In this document: positions 1 to 7,867 of the stretch, in pieces
Position numbering within the stretch: the stretch's first letter is position 1
Layout of the letters: each line of letters starts with the position of its first letter
NCBI GenBank assembly: GCA_018664115.1
Contig: JABJOX010000046.1
Coordinates: 1 to 33,031, forward strand
Direction: 5' to 3'
DNA length: 33,031 bases
Source of the DNA: Candidatus Woesearchaeota archaeon
GTDB taxonomy: Archaea; Nanobdellota; Nanobdellia; Woesearchaeales; GW2011-AR9
Program-made: the position numbers and the translations under genes
The notes under the pieces: generated by a model
Seen by the model: the letters and a program-made list of their open reading frames with translations, nothing else
What the model was told of the DNA's origin: nothing
Databases searched by the model: none

Positions 1-237
1 AAAGAATTATTAGGTAAAACTATAGTTTCTAAAGCAGGAAAGAAGTTTGGTGATGTAGGAGATTTAATTTTTGAAGTTGGTTCTGGAGAACTAATTCATT
101 TACAGCTAAGAAATCCTACCTCTTACATTGATCGAATGGAATTGGAAAAAACTAAAGAAGGGAGTATCTTAATCCCTTTCAGTGCAGTAATCGCTTCTGG
201 TGACTTTATTGTTGTTGCTGAAGAAGATATTCTTTAA
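1..237 (+). CDS. PRC-barrel domain protein (5' end outside window)
   Basis: The open frame runs from base 1 to a TAA at 235-237 and gives 78 residues; only the first few residues appear to be missing. It begins KELLGKTIVSKAGKKFGDVG and ends in a beta-rich stretch with IPFSAVIASGDFIVV. This is the layout of the small single-domain archaeal PRC-barrel proteins (about 80 residues), which are thought to mediate protein or RNA contacts; their precise job is mostly unknown. A T-rich stretch follows the stop and may end its transcript. The family call rests on pattern only. Confidence 0.75.
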   Translation, partial: KELLGKTIVSKAGKKFGDVGDLIFEVGSGELIHLQLRNPTSYIDRMELEKTKEGSILIPFSAVIASGDFIVVAEEDIL

Positions 238-253
238 TTTTTTATTTTTTAAA

Positions 254-484
254 ATGTCATTTTGGAACCCTGATCCCCGGAAAGCTTATTTTGAGCTTTT
301 AAATAAAGAGTTTAATCAAGTTCTTAGTTCTTTGAGAATTCTACTTCAAGAAGCAGGAGTTAATAGCCCCAATCATGGTGCTAGTACTGAAGAAAGAGAA
401 AAACTTCATTCTGAAATCAATGAAATTATTACAAAAATAAAAAACGTTGAAAAAGTAATTACGGAAATTAAAGAAAGAGTTTAA
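254..484 (+). CDS. Small helical protein, function unknown
   Basis: I take the ATG at 254, which gives a 76-residue protein starting MSFWNPDPRKAYFELL. The longer frame back to base 200 overlaps the end of the PRC-barrel gene and would add a Leu/Phe-rich stretch encoded by the T-rich intergenic tract, so it is probably spurious. The protein is charged and almost wholly alpha-helical, with heptad-like spacing over residues 45-76 (EEREKLHSEINEIITKIKNV), suggesting a short coiled coil. It has no Cys, signal or membrane segment. It starts 16 nt after the PRC-barrel stop and may be cotranscribed with it. I do not recognise a family. Confidence 0.6.
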   Translation: MSFWNPDPRKAYFELLNKEFNQVLSSLRILLQEAGVNSPNHGASTEEREKLHSEINEIITKIKNVEKVITEIKERV

Positions 485-531
485 TTTTTCTTATTATTCT
501 TTTTTATTATCTATTTCTAAGTATAACAATG

Positions 532-574
532 TATATAAGATAGTGATTAATCTCTAAAGTAAGGGGTGATTACA
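532..574 (+). promoter_or_regulatory. purB promoter (TATA box) and Shine-Dalgarno
   Basis: TATATAAG at 532-539 is a good archaeal TATA box. Initiation would be expected near 560, leaving a very short leader. The leader holds GGGGTGATT (563-571), a strong match to the 3' end of 16S rRNA. This Shine-Dalgarno overlaps the GTG at 566, which matters for choosing the purB start. Confidence 0.55.
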
Positions 575-2287
575 ATTAAATCAGAAGATCTAAATTTACA
601 TTCTTTAAAAGCTATTTCTCCAATCGATGGTAGACATAGATTAATGACCGAACCATTAGCAGATTGGTTTTCAGAATTTGCTTTAATCAAATATCGACTT
701 TTTATGGAAGTAGAATATTTGGTGGCTTTATCTGAGTGTGTTGAATTTAAAGCAGTAAGAACTTTTACTTTAGAAGAGAAAAGTTTTCTGAGAAATATTG
801 TGAAAAATTTTACTTTACAAGACGCTCAAATTGTTCAAAACATTGATCGTTTCGGTTATCAAGAAATGAAAGCAACCAATCACGATTGCAAAGCAGCAGA
901 ATATTTCTTAAAAATTAAAATGAAAGAAAGTTCTTTGCAGGATATGATTGAATTTGTTCATTTCGGATTAACTTCTGAAGATATGAATAATGTTGCTCAT
1001 GATTGTATGATTCAAGGTGCGTTAAAGTCTTATTACATTCCTGGTTTAGTTTCTTTATTAGATCAATTAGCGGTGATTGCGGAGAAAGAGAAATCTACGG
1101 CGATGTTAGGTAGAACACATGGTCAGCCTGCCACCCCTACAACTTTTGGTAAAGAGATGGCCAATTATCTTGACAGATTAAGAAAACAGTTGATTAGATT
1201 GAATAATTTTAAATTACCAGCCAAGTGTAATGGTGCGGTAGGTAATCATGCGGCACAACAATTTGCGGCGGAAGAAGTTGATTGGATTTCTTTTACAACA
1301 AGGTTTATTGAAAATCTTGGTTTTGAAGCAAATTTAATGAGCACCCAAATTGAGTTTCATGATGGATTTACAGAATTGTTTAGTATCATGATTAGTATTA
1401 ATAATATTCTAAAAGATTTAGCGATGGACTTTTGGAAATACATTTCTTTAGGATATTTACAACAACAAAAAATTGCTCACGAGGTTGGCAGTTCTACTAT
1501 GCCACACAAGATTAATCCTTGGCGGATGGAAGTTGCTGAAGGGAGTGTAGGAGAAGCAAACGCTAAATTTATTGGTTTTATCAATAAATTACAAGTTTCT
1601 AGATTACAAAGAGATTTATCTGATCATGAAGCACAGCGAGCAATTGGGGTTGGTTTTGCTCATTCTTATTTAGTAGTTTTACATGTTTTAGAAGAATTGG
1701 AAAGGTTACAAGTAAATCAAGAAAAGATTTCTAACGAATTGAAAGATTTTGGTAGCATTCTTACAGAAGCTGTACAAACTTTGTTAAGGAAAGAAGGTTA
1801 TGCACAACCTTATGAATTATTGAAAGATTTTTCTAGAGGAAGACATTGTACGGTTCAGGAGTTGCATGATTTTATTGATAATCTAGATATTAGGGAAGAA
1901 ACTAAATTAAAACTGAAATCTTTACGGCCAGAGAATTACATTGGTTTGAGTAAAGAATTGACTGAACTTGCTATTAAGAGATGGGAAGAATTCAAAGAAG
2001 AGTACGAAGAACCTTTACCGGCGGTTAAAAAAGTGTTTTTGAATGCAGAAATTAAAACATTTGAGATTGTTGAAAAGTTAAAACAAATGGAAATTGAAGT
2101 TGTTGATGAGCTTGTTTTTGAAAAAGGAATTTTGTATGTTGGACCAATAAATGAACAATTTCAAGAAGCAAAAAAGAAAGGTTTTATTTGCGTCAACTAT
2201 GATCCAGAGAGAAAGACACAAGCTGAATATAATATCATTGATTTGTTTGAACTGCCAGACTTAATTAACTCTTTTGGAGGTGACTAA
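566..2287 (+). CDS. purB: Adenylosuccinate lyase, E. coli type, with C-terminal extension
   Basis: Converts adenylosuccinate to AMP plus fumarate, and SAICAR to AICAR. Family motifs are all present: SPIDGR (about 18-23), HFGLTSED (132-139), GRTHGQPATP with the catalytic His (182-191) and the flexible signature loop GSSTMPHKINP with the catalytic Ser (308-318). The sequence follows the E. coli PurB subtype rather than the shorter Bacillus/archaeal subtype, hinting at an old acquisition from bacteria. At 573 residues it is over 100 longer than usual. After the normal end (ENYIGLSKELTELA, about 457-469) there are about 100 more residues, ending in a stretch resembling the last part of a HAD domain (YVGPINEQF, then YNIIDLFELPDLI). 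The 566 start is a GTG buried in the Shine-Dalgarno; ATT at 575, in frame, sits at the correct spacing and may be the true start. The purA start lies 1 nt after the stop, so the pair is an operon. Confidence 0.95.
   Translation: MITIKSEDLNLHSLKAISPIDGRHRLMTEPLADWFSEFALIKYRLFMEVEYLVALSECVEFKAVRTFTLEEKSFLRNIVKNFTLQDAQIVQNIDRFGYQEMKATNHDCKAAEYFLKIKMKESSLQDMIEFVHFGLTSEDMNNVAHDCMIQGALKSYYIPGLVSLLDQLAVIAEKEKSTAMLGRTHGQPATPTTFGKEMANYLDRLRKQLIRLNNFKLPAKCNGAVGNHAAQQFAAEEVDWISFTTRFIENLGFEANLMSTQIEFHDGFTELFSIMISINNILKDLAMDFWKYISLGYLQQQKIAHEVGSSTMPHKINPWRMEVAEGSVGEANAKFIGFINKLQVSRLQRDLSDHEAQRAIGVGFAHSYLVVLHVLEELERLQVNQEKISNELKDFGSILTEAVQTLLRKEGYAQPYELLKDFSRGRHCTVQELHDFIDNLDIREETKLKLKSLRPENYIGLSKELTELAIKRWEEFKEEYEEPLPAVKKVFLNAEIKTFEIVEKLKQMEIEVVDELVFEKGILYVGPINEQFQEAKKKGFICVNYDPERKTQAEYNIIDLFELPDLINSFGGD
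2277..2285 (+). promoter_or_regulatory. Strong ribosome binding site of purA
   Basis: GGAGGTGAC lies inside the last codons of purB, five bases after its GGTGA core comes ATG at 2289. It fixes the purA start at 2289 rather than the upstream in-frame codon at 2274, and suggests translational coupling with purB. Confidence 0.7.
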
Positions 2288-2288
2288 G

Positions 2289-4502
2289 ATGGCTAATATA
2301 TTTGCAATTCTTGGTGGTCAATGGGGAGATGAAGGTAAAGGTAAGTTTGTTGATTGGGCGGCAAAATATTTTGATGTTTCTGCCCGAGCTACTGGCGGTA
2401 ACAATGCGGGTCATACAGTTTACGTTGGTGAAGAAAAACATATTTTTCATTTGATTCCTTCGGCAATAACTTGGAAGAATGTTAATTGCTTACTTGGAAA
2501 TGGAATGGTGATTGATCCTTTAGTTTTACTAAAAGAAATTCATACTTTAGAACAGAAAGGATATACTATTGACAATTTGTACATCTCTGGCAGAGCACAT
2601 GTTATTTTACTTTACAATAAAGTTTTAGATAAGTATAAAGAAAAATCTAAAGGGAAAAAGAAAGTTGGCACTACTGGTAGAGGAATTGGTCCTACGTATG
2701 CTGATAAAGCTTATTACACCGGAATTAGAATAAATGATTTGTTGGATAAAGAGTTATTACAGAGAAAAGTTAGTTTACATGTTTGGGAAAAGTTTGGTGC
2801 TTTTAAGAAATTGCATGAAGATGATGACGAAATGATTATGGAATCGTTAAGACAATCTCTTCCAGAAGATTCATTTTTTGACCGTTGGAGAGAAAAATTA
2901 ATTCTTTTAGGGAATGATGTTGATTTGAATCAATTAACAGAATTATTTATTGATATTTATTACAATGTAGGGAAATTGTTAAAGAAATATTTTGTGGATA
3001 CTCGTTTGATGCTAGAACAAAATATTCGGGAAGGAAAAAGTATCTTATTAGAGGGTGCTCAGGGATTATTGTTAGATGTTGATCACGGAACTTATCCATT
3101 TGTAACTTCTTCCAACGCTTCTTTAGGTGGATTAAAAACCGGTTTAGGTTTGCCTAACATTGATTTGACTTTTAGTGTTATTAAAGCTTATACTACAAGA
3201 GTTGGAGAAGGTCCTTTTCCAACTGAATTGTTTGATGAGATGGGTGATTACTTACGAGAGAAAGGTGGCGAGTTTGGTTCAACTACAGGAAGACCAAGGA
3301 GATGTGGTTGGCATGATGCAGTTTTAACAAGACATACAGCTTTAATTAATGGTCCAAAAATTGTGATCAGTAAATTAGATGTTTTAACTGGTTTAGAAAA
3401 TATTAAGATTTGTAATTCTTACAAATATCTTGGTCCGAAAAAAGTTTTCAATGGTGAGATATATTTTTCCGGAAAGATTATCAAAGATTTTCCAGCAGAC
3501 GGATTTTTGTTAGAACATTGTGTTCCTCACGAATGGGTTGAAATGCCTGGTTGGGATGAAGATATTACTCGGATGAAAGATTATAGTGATTTGCCGGTTA
3601 ATGCTCAGAATTATTTGAATAAGATTGAAGAGTTAGGAAATGTAGAAATTAGTTTGGTAAGTATTGGTCCGGAACGGGAACAGATGATTGTTATGCCAGG
3701 CAGATGGAACTTAGAAGTTAAGCAGGAAAAGTTTGCTGTTGAGAATGAAGTTGTTACTGAGCCTGTTGTTGTTGCTGGTGAGGAAACTTTTGTTGCTGAG
3801 GAATTGGAAACAGAAGAAGCCAGTGAAATTAAAGCGATTATTTATGACATGGATAATACTTTAGTTGATACAAATGGTTTTGTTTTAGATCATTTAAGAA
3901 GAACAGCAATGAAAGTTTGTCAAGAGACTCCGTTTATGATTCCTACAGATGAAGAGATCAAGTTTGTTCAGAAAAGGAATTTAGCTTTTGAAGATATTTT
4001 TGTTTCTTTGTTTCCTGATCCCGGGGGTTATCTTCGAGATGAACCTTTATCTAGTGTAATTTTAACTAGGTATCGGGAAGATGCTCAAGAAATACCTTAT
4101 GTTTCCACTTTAGGAGGGATTGAGATTGTTAATGAAATGTCTTTTTTAGGAATTGTTCAGGGAATTGTTACTAACCGAGTGAAGATGGCTCGGCATCGTC
4201 TTGATCAAGCTGGTTATGGAGAGTTTGCATTTATTGTTCAACCAGAGGAGAAAGAACATCGGAAACCAAGTCCATTATGTTTAAATCCAGCTTTGGATTA
4301 TTTACAAGAGAAAGGAATTTCTACAAAGGAAATTATTTCTGTTGGCGATCATCCGGATGATTATTTAGCGGCTCAAGGAGCAGGTGTGAAGTTTATTGCG
4401 GTCTTGACTGGCGAAAGCAGAAAAGAAGATTTTGTGGAATTGGGATTAGATGAGAGTATGGTTGTTAATAATTTAGGAGAATTAAAAGAAAAGATAAAAT
4501 AA
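2289..4502 (+). CDS. purA: Adenylosuccinate synthetase fused to a C-terminal HAD phosphatase domain
   Basis: Joins IMP and aspartate using GTP to form adenylosuccinate, the step before PurB. The synthetase part (about residues 1-475) has the nucleotide loop GGQWGDEGKGK (9-19), GGNNAGHTV with the catalytic His (36-44), GTTGRGIGPTYADK (128-141) and GSTTGRPRRCGW (331-342). An acidic, Val/Glu-rich linker (about 477-513) leads to an extra domain of about 220 residues. That domain has every HAD motif: DMDNTLVDT (520-528), the Thr of IVTNR (628), the Lys of RKPSP (659) and GDHPDD (686-691), with a helical cap between motifs I and II. The domain therefore looks catalytically intact. A normal PurA is about 430 residues and carries no phosphatase. 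The HAD substrate is unknown; a nucleotide such as IMP or AMP, or removal of a damaged by-product, is only an inference. The start at 2289 follows a near-perfect Shine-Dalgarno. Confidence 0.95.
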   Translation: MANIFAILGGQWGDEGKGKFVDWAAKYFDVSARATGGNNAGHTVYVGEEKHIFHLIPSAITWKNVNCLLGNGMVIDPLVLLKEIHTLEQKGYTIDNLYISGRAHVILLYNKVLDKYKEKSKGKKKVGTTGRGIGPTYADKAYYTGIRINDLLDKELLQRKVSLHVWEKFGAFKKLHEDDDEMIMESLRQSLPEDSFFDRWREKLILLGNDVDLNQLTELFIDIYYNVGKLLKKYFVDTRLMLEQNIREGKSILLEGAQGLLLDVDHGTYPFVTSSNASLGGLKTGLGLPNIDLTFSVIKAYTTRVGEGPFPTELFDEMGDYLREKGGEFGSTTGRPRRCGWHDAVLTRHTALINGPKIVISKLDVLTGLENIKICNSYKYLGPKKVFNGEIYFSGKIIKDFPADGFLLEHCVPHEWVEMPGWDEDITRMKDYSDLPVNAQNYLNKIEELGNVEISLVSIGPEREQMIVMPGRWNLEVKQEKFAVENEVVTEPVVVAGEETFVAEELETEEASEIKAIIYDMDNTLVDTNGFVLDHLRRTAMKVCQETPFMIPTDEEIKFVQKRNLAFEDIFVSLFPDPGGYLRDEPLSSVILTRYREDAQEIPYVSTLGGIEIVNEMSFLGIVQGIVTNRVKMARHRLDQAGYGEFAFIVQPEEKEHRKPSPLCLNPALDYLQEKGISTKEIISVGDHPDDYLAAQGAGVKFIAVLTGESRKEDFVELGLDESMVVNNLGELKEKIK

Positions 4503-4506
4503 TCAT

Positions 4507-5295
4507 TTATTTTTTTGTTCCTACAACTAGAACTTCATGTTTCCTGAACCAAATTCCAGATTCTGTTTTTCCGTTAAGCTGATAAGGTTTTGTATGTTGT
4601 TCTACAATCTCATCAAGAACATCGTCATCTTTTTGTTCATCAAAAGCACGTACAGCTCTATTACCTAAAGTTTTTAGAAAATGTACTAACGCAGGTTTAG
4701 TTGGCAAATAACAATCAAAGAAAAACTGATGAGTTTCTGAAATCTCAAAACCATTTGTTTCTAATTCTTCTTCAAGGAGCATTATTCTTTCTCCTTTTTC
4801 CATTTCCATATTGTATCCTCTGGGTCCTTCATTATCATTACCAAACATGGCTTTTAATTCTCTTTTGTCTTCTTCGCCAACTTTCCAAACGTAAAATTTG
4901 CCTTCTGGTTCTAATACTCGATAAGCTTCTGAAGTACTATGGCCAATTGGTCCTAACAGAGAAAGAACAACATTAATACTTTGATCATTTACTGGTTGTT
5001 GATCTAAAGGACAAGTGTAAAGAAGAGGTTGGTCACTTTCTTTTTTTACCCCATCAATCATTTCTTGTTTTGGGTTTGTTCCAATGTATTTCTTTTTACA
5101 TTGTTCTACAAATTGTAAAGATCCAGATCCGGGCATAATCCCTATTTCTAAGATTCTGGAATTAGGGTTAATGCCTTTTTGGATATAATCCATAATGTTT
5201 GGAGCATCAATATTTACTTCTTCGTCAAGTACTTTTCTATATGCGTCTGGTGTTTTCATTTTAATCGTTTTGATAACTCCTATCTCTTTCTTCAT
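4507..5295 (-). CDS. Class I SAM-dependent methyltransferase (Methyltransf_11-like)
   Basis: The 262-residue product has a Rossmann-type methyltransferase core: ILEIGIMPGSGS (motif I, about 48-59), an acidic strand-2 region replaced by YIGTNPKQEMI, SINVVLSLLGPIGH (motif IV region, about 107-120) and EAYRVLEPEGKFYVW (strand-5 region, about 123-137), typical of the UbiE/Methyltransf_11 group. The substrate is not evident. The gene ends 4 nt from purA, in convergent orientation. The upstream small gene ends at 5261, so the 5295 start overlaps it by 35 nt; the inner ATG at 5259 (MKTPDAYRK) would lie just after that stop and is equally plausible. Neither has a well-placed Shine-Dalgarno. It forms a minus-strand operon with the next two upstream genes. 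Confidence 0.75.
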   Translation of the reverse strand: MKKEIGVIKTIKMKTPDAYRKVLDEEVNIDAPNIMDYIQKGINPNSRILEIGIMPGSGSLQFVEQCKKKYIGTNPKQEMIDGVKKESDQPLLYTCPLDQQPVNDQSINVVLSLLGPIGHSTSEAYRVLEPEGKFYVWKVGEEDKRELKAMFGNDNEGPRGYNMEMEKGERIMLLEEELETNGFEISETHQFFFDCYLPTKPALVHFLKTLGNRAVRAFDEQKDDDVLDEIVEQHTKPYQLNGKTESGIWFRKHEVLVVGTKK

Positions 5296-5518
5296 ATTGG
5301 TTTAATAAATATTCTCTTGCATTAATAATTTGTTTTGCTCTTGTAACCACATCAACATCAACTTTTTTCAAAGAAAAATATTTTCTTCTTGCCTTAGAAA
5401 CCTCTGTTGGACTAATTGATTCATATGATTTTTTTGGTGTAATTGATTTTAAATCTTTCCTTGCCTTTGTTATTGCTAAAATTCTTTCTTCAATTGTTTT
5501 TTGATTAGATTGTTCCAT
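5261..5518 (-). CDS. Small basic helical protein, function unknown
   Basis: An 85-residue protein starting MEQSNQKTIEERILAITKAR, rich in Lys, Arg and Glu, mostly predicted helix, with no Cys, signal or membrane segment. It starts 3 nt after the stop of the winged-helix gene and runs into the methyltransferase gene, so it belongs to the same transcript. The tight packing argues that it is a real gene. Its charge pattern would suit a nucleic-acid or ribosome-associated protein, but that is only a guess; no family is recognised. Confidence 0.6.
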   Translation of the reverse strand: MEQSNQKTIEERILAITKARKDLKSITPKKSYESISPTEVSKARRKYFSLKKVDVDVVTRAKQIINAREYLLNQYEERDRSYQND

Positions 5519-5521
5519 CCC

Positions 5522-5995
5522 TTATTCCTCGTGATGTTTGAACTCTTCGTCCATCTTTTTTAAATAATCTTTAACACGACTCATTACAGACTTCAGTAAG
5601 AAGCCTTCTACTTTCTCTTCAAAGATTTCAGATAAATTACTAAACTCAGTTACTCGATAAAGATTAGCGTTTGTTTCAATCAAATGCAAGTCTTTCAATC
5701 TTTTCAATTGTCTTCTGATGTTAGATGAAGCGATACCTAACATTGGCAATTTAGAATCTTTTCTCAAATCCATAACATTATTCTTAACTTCTTCTGAATG
5801 CAATTGTTCTTTTTGCTGTCTAGCTTTTAGTAAAACATGTAGAACGTCTACTACCACATCTCTACTGTCTCCGGGTTGTAATAAGCCAACGGATAAACAG
5901 AATTTTCTTACTAGATCTCTGTCGTTCATGGTTGGTTTTTCATAACGTCTTAATGTAATTTCCGCAAGCGGAGTATCTCTTGATATTTTTGCCAT
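5522..5995 (-). CDS. Winged-helix DNA-binding protein, probably a transcription regulator
   Basis: The 157-residue product starts MAKISRDTPLAEITLRRYEK. I recall similar N-termini in hypothetical proteins of DPANN archaea, though no search could be run. Residues about 44-120 look like a winged helix: helices around VVVDVLHVLLKARQQ and VKNNVMDL, a recognition-type helix IASSNIRRQLKRLKDLHLIE, then a wing ending LYRVTEF. The C-terminus (about 120-157) is helical. The start has a good Shine-Dalgarno, GGTGA seven bases before ATG. It is the first gene after gltX on the minus strand, separated by a structured 77-bp element that would form part of its mRNA leader if the two are cotranscribed. Its targets are unknown. 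Confidence 0.65.
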   Translation of the reverse strand: MAKISRDTPLAEITLRRYEKPTMNDRDLVRKFCLSVGLLQPGDSRDVVVDVLHVLLKARQQKEQLHSEEVKNNVMDLRKDSKLPMLGIASSNIRRQLKRLKDLHLIETNANLYRVTEFSNLSEIFEEKVEGFLLKSVMSRVKDYLKKMDEEFKHHEE

Positions 5996-6031
5996 TTTTA
6001 TTTCACCTTTTTTTTATTTTTTTGAACAATA

Positions 6032-6108
6032 CAAGAGCACTACGCACGGCGCCTTAGATTTTGTGATATTCTTCACAAAATGCGCCTCCATTGGCGGTAG
6101 TGCTCTTG
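6032..6108. other. 77-bp structured palindromic element between gltX and the winged-helix gene
   Basis: CAAGAGCACTAC (6032-6043) is repeated exactly as its reverse complement at 6097-6108. Inside lies a second perfect 9-bp inverted repeat, ATTTTGTGA (6058-6066) and TCACAAAAT (6073-6081), plus GGCGC/GCGCC (6048-6052 and 6082-6086) and a small CGCC/GGCG hairpin (6083-6096). At about 50% GC the element stands out against the AT-rich surroundings. As RNA it would fold into a long multi-part hairpin. It could be a leader or processing structure, or a small dispersed palindromic element; no second copy was found in this window. Confidence 0.6.
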
Positions 6109-6118
6109 TTAATATTGT

Positions 6119-7810
6119 TTATTTATGTAAATACCAGAAGGTAAGTTTATTACCTTCTTTTTTATCTAATCGACAAAAGGAGAATCGTTCTAATTGAACC
6201 AAGTCTCCTTCTTTTAAATTTAACATACTTTTCTCTCCCAAACCGAGAGCGTGAGAGTTATCTTCTAAAACTACTTCTGTAACTACATTATCTTCTACTG
6301 GAAGCCAATGGATAATCATTCCTCGATTTTTAGCGTTTTTGAAATCTTCATAATCTTTGGAGACAAATAAGAATTTTCTATCTTTAACTTCAAAATTACA
6401 ATAATCCATTAAACGATATAATTTGTTTTCAATTAGTTTTTCATAATCATCTTCAGCAATATTTATTTCATCATGGACAGTCAAAGTTCTCTGTCCTCGA
6501 TCTGGGAAGTCTGGATGCAAATCTAATTGCACAGACTTTTTTGGAGAGTTTAATATTTTTATTCCAACCGGATCATGAATAAAGAAATATCTGTTTGCTT
6601 TTTCTTCAATTAGTTCTTTATTGAACGCGTTGATATTTTTCCAGAATTCTTTTTGGGAAACTGTTTTATCATTTAAACTTAAACCAATTTCTAAAGCATA
6701 TTTTCTGAAAGCGCCTGCTTGGTATCCTCTTTTACGTAAAGCAAGAAGAGTCATTAATCTAATATCATCCCAGCCAGTATATTCACCTTGTTCAATGGCA
6801 AGTTTAGTTTTTGTTGTTGATAATTTGAAACCTTCAAAATTAATTCTGCCCCAATGTTTATATTCAGGAGTTTTCCATCCTAAATATTTCATAATTAAAG
6901 CTTCTTTAATACCATTATCATGGTGGTCTTTTCCATTAAGAACATGGGTGATTCCAAGTTCATGGTCATCAATAGCAACAGAGAAAACCATTAATGGCCA
7001 GACTCGTTGTTCTTTACCAGTTTTTGGATGCACTCTTTCATTAATTCTCATTAAAGAGAAATCTCTCATAGCGGGATTTTTATCTTTAATATTTGTTTTT
7101 AATTTCAGAACAGCTTCTCCTTCTGCATATTCGTTAAACATTTTTGCATATCTAATCTGTTGTTCTTTAACTTCTAAATCACGGCAAGGACAGGCTTTCC
7201 CTTCTTTTTTCATTTCTCGCCATTCATCTAAGTTACAAGTACAAACGTAAGCTTTATTTTTTTGTACTAATTTTTCTGCGTAGTCATAATAAATTCCCAA
7301 GCGTTCTGATTGAACTACAACTTGCGAAACATTGTTGTCTGTAAGCCAATTGGTATCATCTTCAATTAATTCATAAGCGTTTGGATAAATATTATCGGGA
7401 TTAGTATCTTCGATTCTGACAATAAACTTGCCAGAGTACATTTTTACATATTCGTAATTTAATGAAGAGCCGTAAGCATGACCAATATGTAAAGGGCCGC
7501 TCGGAGAAGGAGCGATTCTTAAAACAACTTTACCTTCTTTTGCGTTTGGGAGCGGTTTTAATGGGCCTTTAACTTCTTCTTTCTTTTCTTTTAATAATTC
7601 TGGAGCGAGTTCTTCTAGTTTGGATTTTGCTTCTTCTTTTGATAATTTAGAAATTTCTTTGATTGTATTATCAATTTCTTTGAGAACTTTAGGGACATCT
7701 TTCTTTAGATCTGGATGATCTCTTAAAGTTAATCCGAGAACAACTTTAGGATTGACAGAACCAAATTCGTAAATGTTTTTTAAGCAATGTTTGAGAATAG
7801 TATCTTTCAT
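6119..7810 (-). CDS. gltX: Glutamyl-tRNA synthetase, archaeal type
   Basis: Charges tRNA-Glu, and in archaea usually also tRNA-Gln before amidation by GatDE. The 563-residue protein has an N-terminal helical extension (about 1-95), typical of archaeal and eukaryotic GluRS. The catalytic domain follows, with APSPSGPLHIGH (100-111, HIGH motif), VRIEDTNP (131-138) and the KMSKS-loop variant KLSTTK (329-334). Two Cys pairs, CTC (190-192) and CPC (207-209), look like a zinc site inserted in the catalytic fold. The C-terminus (about 380-563) matches the beta-barrel anticodon-binding domain of the archaeal type. The length is normal. Downstream on the same strand comes the structured element and then the winged-helix operon. 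It probably has its own promoter in the short gap 7811-7867, where no clear site was identified. Confidence 0.95.
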   Translation of the reverse strand: MKDTILKHCLKNIYEFGSVNPKVVLGLTLRDHPDLKKDVPKVLKEIDNTIKEISKLSKEEAKSKLEELAPELLKEKKEEVKGPLKPLPNAKEGKVVLRIAPSPSGPLHIGHAYGSSLNYEYVKMYSGKFIVRIEDTNPDNIYPNAYELIEDDTNWLTDNNVSQVVVQSERLGIYYDYAEKLVQKNKAYVCTCNLDEWREMKKEGKACPCRDLEVKEQQIRYAKMFNEYAEGEAVLKLKTNIKDKNPAMRDFSLMRINERVHPKTGKEQRVWPLMVFSVAIDDHELGITHVLNGKDHHDNGIKEALIMKYLGWKTPEYKHWGRINFEGFKLSTTKTKLAIEQGEYTGWDDIRLMTLLALRKRGYQAGAFRKYALEIGLSLNDKTVSQKEFWKNINAFNKELIEEKANRYFFIHDPVGIKILNSPKKSVQLDLHPDFPDRGQRTLTVHDEINIAEDDYEKLIENKLYRLMDYCNFEVKDRKFLFVSKDYEDFKNAKNRGMIIHWLPVEDNVVTEVVLEDNSHALGLGEKSMLNLKEGDLVQLERFSFCRLDKKEGNKLTFWYLHK

Positions 7811-7867
7811 TGTTGATTGTAAAGAAGAAGTTATTATTAAATCTTTTGATTGTTGTTTATATTGTTT

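Noticed and set aside
200-253. N-terminal extension of the small protein at 254
   Set aside because: It is encoded by the end of the PRC-barrel gene and a T-rich tract, giving an artificial hydrophobic stretch.
6621-7250. 209-codon open frame on the plus strand
   Set aside because: It lies wholly antisense to gltX, whose motifs are certain; its composition is that of a shadow frame.
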